From Bdellovibrio sp. (GTDB lineage: Bacteria > Bdellovibrionota > Bdellovibrionia > Bdellovibrionales > Bdellovibrionaceae), in NCBI GenBank assembly GCA_017745015.1, contig JAGIAF010000111.1:1-10199 (forward strand): a stretch of DNA of 10,199 bases, in the 5' to 3' direction. Position numbers and translations under genes: made by a program. Within the stretch, counting starts at the first letter, position 1. Each line of letters begins with the position of its first letter. This document shows positions 5,350 through 10,199 of this stretch, piece by piece. The notes under the pieces were generated by a model that worked only from the letters and a program-made list of their open reading frames with translations, did not search any database and was not told where the DNA came from.

Positions 5350-6180
5350 ATGAGTTCAGAATTGGTAGTTGCGGCAGCGCAAATGACCTCCATCGACGAT
5401 ACTGATGCGAATCTGATGCAAATGGAAGCTCTGCTGGAAGATATCTTTAAAACCCACAAACCTCGCCTGGTGGGCTTTCCTGAAAACTGCTTGTACATGA
5501 GAGTGAAAGAAGGGGACAAGATCCACGGTTTCACTCTGGCTCACGAGGCTTTCGCTCGTCTGGCAGAACTTGCTCAAAAATATGATACTTATCTGCACTT
5601 GGGATCCGTGCCTCTACAAATCGAAGGCCATCTCTACAACTCGTCGGTATTAATCACTCCGAAGGGCGAAGTGCGTTCGACTTATCAAAAACTTCATTTG
5701 TTCGATATCCATCTGGAAGGGCAAAAGCCTATTCGTGAATCCGATGTTTTCCGTCATGGACAACGTCCCAGTGTGATCGAAGTTGATGGTTGGAAAATCG
5801 GTGAAACTATTTGTTACGATGTGCGATTTGCAGAGTTGTTCTCGCAGTACGCTCGTAAAGAAGTGGATCTGATTTTAGTTCCGGCAGCGTTCCTGGTGAA
5901 AACTGGCGAGGCTCACTGGGAGATCTTGCTTCGTGCGCGTGCGATTGAGAGTCAGTCTTATTTAATGGCCAGCGCTCAAGGTGGAACTCATACCGGGGTG
6001 AGCGGCGGTGTGCGCGAAACCTACGGTCACAGCTTGATCATTGACCCTTGGGGTACTGTTGCTGGGCAAGTCGAGAGGCGCGCGGTTGGCTTTACCGTTG
6101 TGACGCTTTCTAAAGAGCGTGTAGAAGGTGTTCGTCGTCAGATTCCGATGAAGTTCCACCGTCGCCTTCCTGTTGCCTAA
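5350..6180 (+). CDS. Carbon-nitrogen hydrolase (nitrilase superfamily, Nit1/Nit2-like amidase)
   Basis: This enzyme hydrolyses non-peptide C-N bonds. The catalytic triad of the superfamily is visible: Glu45 in FPEN, Lys114 in YQKLHLFD and Cys155 in ICYDVRF. The later Glu in the AHWEILLRARAIES block is also present. The C-terminal YGHSLIIDPWG segment is typical of the Nit1/Nit2 branch, whose members include deaminated-glutathione amidase and omega-amidase. A housekeeping metabolite-repair role is therefore likely. The length (276) is normal for the branch. There is no signal peptide, so it acts in the cytoplasm. AAGGAG (5338-5343) is six bases before the ATG. It lies 20 bases after the exported four-Cys gene. 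I am sure of the superfamily, less sure of the branch, and cannot fix the substrate. Confidence 0.92.
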   Translation: MSSELVVAAAQMTSIDDTDANLMQMEALLEDIFKTHKPRLVGFPENCLYMRVKEGDKIHGFTLAHEAFARLAELAQKYDTYLHLGSVPLQIEGHLYNSSVLITPKGEVRSTYQKLHLFDIHLEGQKPIRESDVFRHGQRPSVIEVDGWKIGETICYDVRFAELFSQYARKEVDLILVPAAFLVKTGEAHWEILLRARAIESQSYLMASAQGGTHTGVSGGVRETYGHSLIIDPWGTVAGQVERRAVGFTVVTLSKERVEGVRRQIPMKFHRRLPVA

Positions 6181-6237
6181 TTCGGCAAAATTCTGCATCA
6201 TTTTGAATGACATTGTTCTCAATTAGTTTTTAAATAG

Positions 6238-6261
6238 GCGCCCCAGAACCCTCTGGGACGC
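6238..6261 (+). repeat. Leader hairpin before the small exported protein gene
   Basis: CCCAGA (6242-6247) and TCTGGG (6252-6257) form a perfect stem with an ACCC loop. A C-A mismatch then leads to outer GCG/CGC pairs. It lies 20 bases before the ATG at 6282 and has no T-tract, so it is either a weak end for the amidase transcript or a leader structure. A poor promoter match (ATGACA, 18 bases, TAAATA at 6231-6236) sits just upstream. Confidence 0.35.
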
Positions 6262-6281
6262 GGGAAATATTAGGGGTTTTT

Positions 6282-6536
6282 ATGATCCGAACTTTCTTGT
6301 TTTTAGTTTTGGTATCCTCGGTTGTGAGCTTTAAAGCCATGGCCGCGGATGAGAATTTGGCTGGTGCTGTACGTGATGAGGGCCGTGAGGCTGAAATCGC
6401 GCAAAAGGCGAAGAAACGTCTGTACCCAGGCGGCCGCGACGAAGGCGACTTGAAAGTGCAAGCGCAAGTGGCAACACCACCACGCAAGTTCGCACCTCAA
6501 GCTGAAATCAAAAACGAAGAACCCGCTGAAGAGTAG
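6282..6536 (+). CDS. Very small exported protein of unknown function (84 aa)
   Basis: I do not recognise this protein. It has a signal peptide: MIRT, a hydrophobic core at about 5-16, and a KAMA site cleaved after residue 21. The mature part is about 63 residues, highly charged, without cysteine or aromatic core. It contains RDEG twice (31-34 and 52-55), a basic AQKAKKR stretch, and a Pro/Glu-rich end. It is probably disordered in the periplasm or binds a partner there. AGGGG (6272-6276) is five bases before the ATG. Its TAG stop is followed at once by a GC-rich hairpin. The clean signal peptide plus ribosome site support a real gene despite the size. Confidence 0.65.
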   Translation: MIRTFLFLVLVSSVVSFKAMAADENLAGAVRDEGREAEIAQKAKKRLYPGGRDEGDLKVQAQVATPPRKFAPQAEIKNEEPAEE

Positions 6537-6589
6537 GCCGGCAGTAGCCGGGCAGAGCTGGAGCGCCAAAATAGTCCTGCAGGGCAGGA
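6537..6589 (+). repeat. Stop-adjacent hairpin pair after the 84-aa gene
   Basis: Immediately after the TAG, CCGGC (6538-6542) pairs with GCCGG (6547-6551) around AGTA. Further on, TCCTGC (6575-6580) pairs with GCAGGA (6584-6589) around AGG. There is no T-tract. The same arrangement follows the methyltransferase gene at 9689-9715, so this may be a small dispersed element. It leads into the oxidoreductase leader. Confidence 0.45.
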
Positions 6590-6635
6590 GTGTAAATAGG
6601 CGCGTAAGCTGAAGCAGTATTTTAAGGAGAATCAC

Positions 6636-8369
6636 ATGACTTACGATCATTTGCCTGAAGGCGTAACTCGCGAAACTATGGACGTTGACGTTCTTATCGT
6701 TGGCGGCGGCTCTGCGGGTTTATCTTGTGCCTTGCACTTGCAAAACCAAATTCAACAGCACAATGAAGATGTTGCATCTGGAAAGAAACAAGGAAATCAA
6801 ATTCCTGAACAAATGATCGTGGTTATTGAGAAAGCTTCTGAAATCGGCGCTCACAGTTTCTCGGGCGCGGTTTTGAATCCGAAAGCTTTGCGTGAACTCG
6901 TTCCGAATTTCCGCGAAGAGGGTTGCCCTATCGACAGCGAAGTTAAGAAAGACGCTGTTTACTATCTAGGTTCTGATTACTCTTTCAAACTTCCTGTGAC
7001 TCCTCCTCCATTTCACAATGAAGGCAACTTCATCCTTTCGGTTTCTAAATTGAACCGTTGGTTGGCAACGAAGTGTGAAGAAAAAGGTATCAACATCTTC
7101 CCTGGCTTCGCTGCAGTTGAAGCTCTTTATGAAGGTGACAAAATCGTTGGTGTCCGCACGGGCGATAAAGGTCGTGATAAAAACGGCAACCCGAAAGGCA
7201 ACTTCGAGCCGGGCTTGATCCTGAAATCAAAAGTTACGATCTTCGCTGAAGGTACTCGTGGCTCTTTGTTCAAAAAAGTTTCTGAGAAATTGAATCTTCG
7301 CGAAGGTAAAAATCCTGAAGTCTTTGAAGAGGGCGTAAAAGAAATCATCCAAATGCCAAAGGGCACGGTTGAAGCGGGTCAAGTGATCCACACAATGGGT
7401 TTCCCATTGTCGAAATCAATTGGTGGTACGTTTATCTACACATTGCCTGAAGATAAAATCATCGTGGGCTTGGTGGCGTACCTTGATACGAACGATCCTC
7501 TTTTGGATCCACACCGTGAACTTCAAAAATTGAAAACTCACCCGTTCATGCAGAACATGCTTAAGGGCGGCAAAGTAATAGCTTACGGTGGAAAAACACT
7601 TCCTGCGGGTGGCTGGTACTCTATGCCGAAGCTTTATGGTAACGGCTGGATGGTTATTGGTGACTCTGCCAGCATGGTCGACGTACAGAAGCTTAAAGGT
7701 ATCCACTTGGCGATGAAAGCAGGTATGACGGCTGCTGAAACGATCGTAGAAGGCTTGGCTCAAGGTGCTGAATTCAATGAGGCGGCAACTAAGGGTTATG
7801 AGACTCGCTTGCACTCTAGCTTCGTTAAAACTGAGCTATATAAAGTTCGTAACTTCCACCAGGCTTTGAGCAAAGGGATGATCGAGGGTATGCCTTTGAT
7901 CGCTCTTCAAGAGATGACGGGCGGCCGTGGCTTGCAAGATCCAATGCCTATTGAGCACGTGGATGCAGCGACGACGGATAAGGTAGTCGACGTTTGGGGC
8001 CCTAATGGCTTTGATGAGCAATTGGGTGAGCTTCCTAAGCCAGACGGTCAGCTTTTCTTTGATAAGCTTTCTAGCGTCTATTTGACGGGTACAATGCACG
8101 ATGAGGATTCCCCTAATCACTTGATCCTTAAGGATGGGGATATCTGCCGCTCCGTATGTGAGCCTCAGTACAAATCACCATGTAATCATTTCTGCCCGGC
8201 CTCTGTATACGAAATGGTTCCGTCTACGAAAGAAGCAGGCAAGAAAGACCTACAAATCAATTATACCAACTGTATTCACTGCAAGACTTGTGATATTAAG
8301 TGCCCATTCGAAAACATCGAGTGGACGGTGCCAGAAGGTGGCGGCGGACCCCAATATCGCGAGGTATAG
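6636..8369 (+). CDS. Electron transfer flavoprotein:ubiquinone oxidoreductase (ETF-QO)
   Basis: ETF-QO takes electrons from reduced ETF, which collects them from acyl-CoA and other dehydrogenases, and passes them to the membrane quinone pool. It contains FAD and one [4Fe-4S] cluster. The N-terminal dinucleotide motif GGGSAG is at 23-28, with the second-strand Glu in VVIEKASEIGAHSFSGAVL beyond it. The C-terminal cluster domain has C520 in FCPASVYE and then C546, C549 and C552 in CIHCKTCDIKCP. The closing VPEGGGGPQY block is diagnostic. Cys556 follows the last ligand, a position where the human enzyme as I recall it has Asp. The length of 577 is in the normal range, and there is no signal peptide; the enzyme is a peripheral inner-membrane protein. 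AAGGAG (6624-6629) is six bases before the ATG. No etfA or etfB is nearby. Confidence 0.96.
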   Translation: MTYDHLPEGVTRETMDVDVLIVGGGSAGLSCALHLQNQIQQHNEDVASGKKQGNQIPEQMIVVIEKASEIGAHSFSGAVLNPKALRELVPNFREEGCPIDSEVKKDAVYYLGSDYSFKLPVTPPPFHNEGNFILSVSKLNRWLATKCEEKGINIFPGFAAVEALYEGDKIVGVRTGDKGRDKNGNPKGNFEPGLILKSKVTIFAEGTRGSLFKKVSEKLNLREGKNPEVFEEGVKEIIQMPKGTVEAGQVIHTMGFPLSKSIGGTFIYTLPEDKIIVGLVAYLDTNDPLLDPHRELQKLKTHPFMQNMLKGGKVIAYGGKTLPAGGWYSMPKLYGNGWMVIGDSASMVDVQKLKGIHLAMKAGMTAAETIVEGLAQGAEFNEAATKGYETRLHSSFVKTELYKVRNFHQALSKGMIEGMPLIALQEMTGGRGLQDPMPIEHVDAATTDKVVDVWGPNGFDEQLGELPKPDGQLFFDKLSSVYLTGTMHDEDSPNHLILKDGDICRSVCEPQYKSPCNHFCPASVYEMVPSTKEAGKKDLQINYTNCIHCKTCDIKCPFENIEWTVPEGGGGPQYREV

Positions 8370-8403
8370 CCCTTATAAGTGTGAGGGTGGGACCTTGGCG
8401 GTA

Positions 8404-8506
8404 GTGTGTGCTGCCAGATAAGTTTTCTCAGCGTTGCTTCGTCGTTGCCGTACAGTTGTACGGCTTCCTCCTAGCGCCTTGATAAAACATACCTGACAGC
8501 ACCCAC
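8404..8506. repeat. Second long imperfect palindrome (intergenic repeat candidate)
   Basis: The first roughly 29 bases from 8404 match the reverse complement of the last 29 ending at 8506 at about 24 positions. Shared pieces include GTGCTG/CAGCAC, CAG/CTG and GTTTT/AAAAC. The centre is a clean hairpin, CCGTAC/GTACGG (8448-8453 and 8458-8463) with an AGTT loop. GCGTTG sits on the left arm and GCCTTG on the right arm, as in the element at 3607-3729. It fills most of the gap between the ETF-QO and methyltransferase genes. It could end or punctuate transcription; no T-tract is present. Confidence 0.6.
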
Positions 8507-8563
8507 CAGGAAGCTGGGCGATTGGGACCTGGCTTTCTTAACCAACAGAAAGGACCCATCCCC

Positions 8564-9688
8564 ATGGCAGAATTTTTTGCGTCGACAGCACGCGGTCTCG
8601 TAGAACCTCTTGAACAAGAACTTAAAGATCTAGGCCTAAAAGTTTTAGGCAAAACAGCCGGCGGCGTTTACTTTGAAAGCAACTGGGAAGGTTGTTACAA
8701 AGCGAATCTTTGCTCTCGCTTGGCAAGCCGTATTTTGAAGCCCATCATGGACTTCACAGCTTACCAACCGGAAGAATTGTATAATCAAATTCTTCGTCAC
8801 GACTTCACTAAATACATCAATCCAAATCAAACGATCTCTATCGACGTATCTGTTGGTGAGTCTAAAATGCGCGATCAACGTTTCATCGCGATGAAAATCA
8901 AGGATGCTATCGTGGACCAATTCCGCGATAAATTCGGCGTTCGTCCTGACGTTGATAACTACAACCCAGCTTTGCGCATCGTTGTTCGTTGCGTGAAAAA
9001 TCAATTCAATGTTTCTGTTGATACAACTGGCGACAGCTTGTTCATGCGCGGCTACCGTAAAGAAGTGGGCGAAGCTCCAATGAAAGAAAACTTGGCGGCG
9101 GGCCTAGTGAAGCTTTCTGAGTGGGATGGTAAATCTCCAATCGTAGACTTCATGTGCGGCTCTGGAACTTTCTTGATCGAAGCTGCAATGATGGCGAAAA
9201 ACATCGCTCCGGGCATCAACCGTAAGCGTTTCGGTTTCATGAATCTTTTGAACTACGAAAAAGCTTCTTTTGAAAATGTAGTACAAGAAGCTTTGGACGC
9301 AGAAAAAGAAGAAATCGATTTCAAATTCTATGGTTTTGATATCGACAATAAAGTTTTGAAATCAGCTAAAGAAAATGCTCGTGAAGCGGGTGTTGATGAC
9401 GTAATTGAATTCAAAAAAGAATCAGTTGCGACGGTTGAGCCTCCAGTTGAAAAAGGCTTGATCATCGTGAACCCCCCATACGGCGCGCGTATCGGTGACG
9501 AAGACAATCTTCGTGACGTTTACCGTGACCTGGGCTTTACTTTGAAGCACAGATTCAAAGGCTGGGATGCTTGGATCCTATCTGGTAACAAAGATTTGAT
9601 CGCAGACTTGAAGTTGAAATCTACACGTAAGCATTTCGTTTTTAACGGCAACATTGAATGCCGTTTCTTGAAATACTCAATGTTCTAG
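8564..9688 (+). CDS. rlmL: THUMP-domain class I RNA methyltransferase (RlmL/YpsC-like, 23S rRNA guanine-N2)
   Basis: The family methylates a guanine N2 in 23S rRNA (G2445 in E. coli) using S-adenosylmethionine. The N-terminal part (MAEFFASTARGLVEPLEQEL) and the THUMP RNA-binding region to about residue 150 are typical. The FMRGYRKEVGEAPMKENLAA junction is also typical. The cofactor motif I follows from D195 (DFMCGSGTFLIEAA), then the FYGFDID motif II, and the catalytic NPPYG at 303-307. At 374 residues this is the single-domain form like B. subtilis YpsC, not the two-enzyme RlmKL fusion of E. coli. I chose the ATG at 8564: GAAAGGA (8548-8554) lies nine bases upstream and the protein then begins at the conserved block. 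An in-frame ATG at 8522 would add 14 non-conserved residues. The family is firm; the exact target base is inferred. Confidence 0.92.
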   Translation: MAEFFASTARGLVEPLEQELKDLGLKVLGKTAGGVYFESNWEGCYKANLCSRLASRILKPIMDFTAYQPEELYNQILRHDFTKYINPNQTISIDVSVGESKMRDQRFIAMKIKDAIVDQFRDKFGVRPDVDNYNPALRIVVRCVKNQFNVSVDTTGDSLFMRGYRKEVGEAPMKENLAAGLVKLSEWDGKSPIVDFMCGSGTFLIEAAMMAKNIAPGINRKRFGFMNLLNYEKASFENVVQEALDAEKEEIDFKFYGFDIDNKVLKSAKENAREAGVDDVIEFKKESVATVEPPVEKGLIIVNPPYGARIGDEDNLRDVYRDLGFTLKHRFKGWDAWILSGNKDLIADLKLKSTRKHFVFNGNIECRFLKYSMF

Positions 9689-9715
9689 GCAGCGGTAGCT
9701 GCAGGATACTGCAGC
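9689..9715 (+). repeat. Two overlapping, mutually exclusive hairpins after the methyltransferase gene
   Basis: Directly after the TAG, GCAGC (9689-9693) pairs with GCTGC (9698-9702) around GGTA. The same GCTGC, extended to GCTGCAG (9698-9704), can instead pair with CTGCAGC (9709-9715) around GATA. Only one can form at a time. There is no T-tract. A CAGGCAGG run follows and the next gene's ribosome site is 23 bases away, so the switch might affect read-through or translation of the next gene. Confidence 0.5.
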
Positions 9716-9748
9716 AGGCAGGTGCGGAAGCTGGACTGGGGAGTTATT

Positions 9749-10135
9749 ATGAAATTGATTTTAGCTGCAGTAATGACTCTTCCGATGTTGGCTTCGGCGG
9801 CAGTGACTGAGATCCGTGATTACAAAACTTATGACTGCCAGATTACGACAGGAAATGGCGGTGAGGTTTTTATTACGGGGAACTTGATGACCTTGTCGAT
9901 TGACGAACACATTGGTCGTTTTTTCCAAGAGCATTTGATGGTTGGCGGTCAAGACGTGCAGTTGCAGGTTTTGATCGAAGAAACAGCCAACACTTCAACT
10001 ACGGGCGAAGTGATCTTGTTGCAGAATTTGAAAGTGAATGAAACTGAGACTTCTGTGGAGATTGTTACGAAGGATGTTGAACAGACTTCGGCGCGGAATA
10101 AAGACGTCGCGGCTAGCTGCAAGATTTCTCGTTAA
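9749..10135 (+). CDS. Small exported two-Cys protein of unknown function (128 aa)
   Basis: I do not recognise the family. A short signal peptide is plain (MKLILAAVMTLPMLASA, cleaved after residue 17). The mature part of about 111 residues is rich in alternating polar and hydrophobic residues that suggest beta strands (EVFITGNLMTLS, VQLQVLIEET, TSVEIVTKDV). It has two cysteines, C30 near its start and C124 near its end, so one disulfide could tie the ends together. It is probably periplasmic. The ATG at 9749 has GGGGAG (9738-9743) five bases upstream and starts exactly at the signal peptide; an in-frame ATG at 9722 would add nine residues and has no ribosome site. A strong terminator follows. 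It is 60 bases from the methyltransferase gene and may be read from the same transcript. Confidence 0.78.
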   Translation: MKLILAAVMTLPMLASAAVTEIRDYKTYDCQITTGNGGEVFITGNLMTLSIDEHIGRFFQEHLMVGGQDVQLQVLIEETANTSTTGEVILLQNLKVNETETSVEIVTKDVEQTSARNKDVAASCKISR

Positions 10136-10154
10136 AAGTAATTTTGAAATTTAG

Positions 10155-10188
10155 AATAAATAAGGCGCTTATAAGCGCCTTATTTATT
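10155..10188. terminator. Perfect 34-bp palindromic terminator, bidirectional
   Basis: Each 17-base arm is an A/T-rich outer part followed by AAGGCGCTTA; the arms are exact inverted copies meeting between 10171 and 10172. The GC-rich AAGGCGC core with A-rich and T-rich flanks makes it able to end transcription in both directions. It lies 20 bases after the stop at 10135, and could also serve a gene on the minus strand to the right of the window. Confidence 0.85.
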
Positions 10189-10199
10189 TGCTTCGATTG

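Noticed and set aside
6303..6650. 115-residue minus-strand frame opposite the 84-aa exported protein
   Set aside because: Its codons mirror the plus-strand gene, which has the signal peptide and ribosome site; the antisense frame has neither.
8134..8421. 95-residue plus-strand frame overlapping the end of the ETF-QO gene
   Set aside because: It lies in another frame of a well-conserved coding sequence and its translation has no family features.
8522..8563. Longer N-terminus for the methyltransferase from the ATG at 8522
   Set aside because: The added 14 residues are not like the family, and the GAAAGGA site points to the ATG at 8564.

Overview
The window looks like ordinary chromosome from a free-living Gram-negative bacterium, and most resembles the Bdellovibrio group. 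That placement is an inference. It rests on the many small Cys-bearing exported or anchored proteins of unknown family, an ETF:quinone oxidoreductase, a long L28 like the alphaproteobacterial form, and GC-rich palindromes between genes. Nothing in the window proves the genus. I see no phage, transposase, toxin-antitoxin, CRISPR or defence gene.

Layout from left to right. A prolyl oligopeptidase (1-1893) enters from the left edge, probably lacking its N-terminus. A tRNA-Pro(UGG) lies on the minus strand (2052-2128). Next come a membrane-anchored Cys-rich protein (2212-2874, +), a 68-residue protein on the minus strand (2871-3077) that meets it tail to tail, and a small multi-span membrane protein (3224-3613, +). 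A roughly 120-bp palindromic element and a strong bidirectional terminator separate these from a ribosomal-protein locus: rpsR (S18) on the minus strand, diverging from rpmB (L28) and rplX (an L24-type KOW protein) on the plus strand.

From 4982 to the right edge every gene is on the plus strand. They are an exported four-Cys protein, a nitrilase-superfamily amidase, a very small exported protein, the ETF:quinone oxidoreductase, an RlmL-type THUMP-domain RNA methyltransferase, and an exported two-Cys protein. The last is closed by a perfect 34-bp palindromic terminator.

The genes do not form one pathway. Translation recurs as a theme (tRNA-Pro, S18, L28, L24, rRNA methyltransferase). The oxidoreductase passes electrons from ETF to the quinone pool and stands without etfAB.

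The most unusual content is not protein coding. There are two long imperfect palindromes of similar design (3607-3729 and 8404-8506), paired stop-adjacent hairpins after two genes (6537-6589 and 9689-9715), a hairpin that touches the ribosome binding site of the 68-residue gene, and a compact ribosomal-protein pair outside the usual operons. I found no convincing new multi-gene system.
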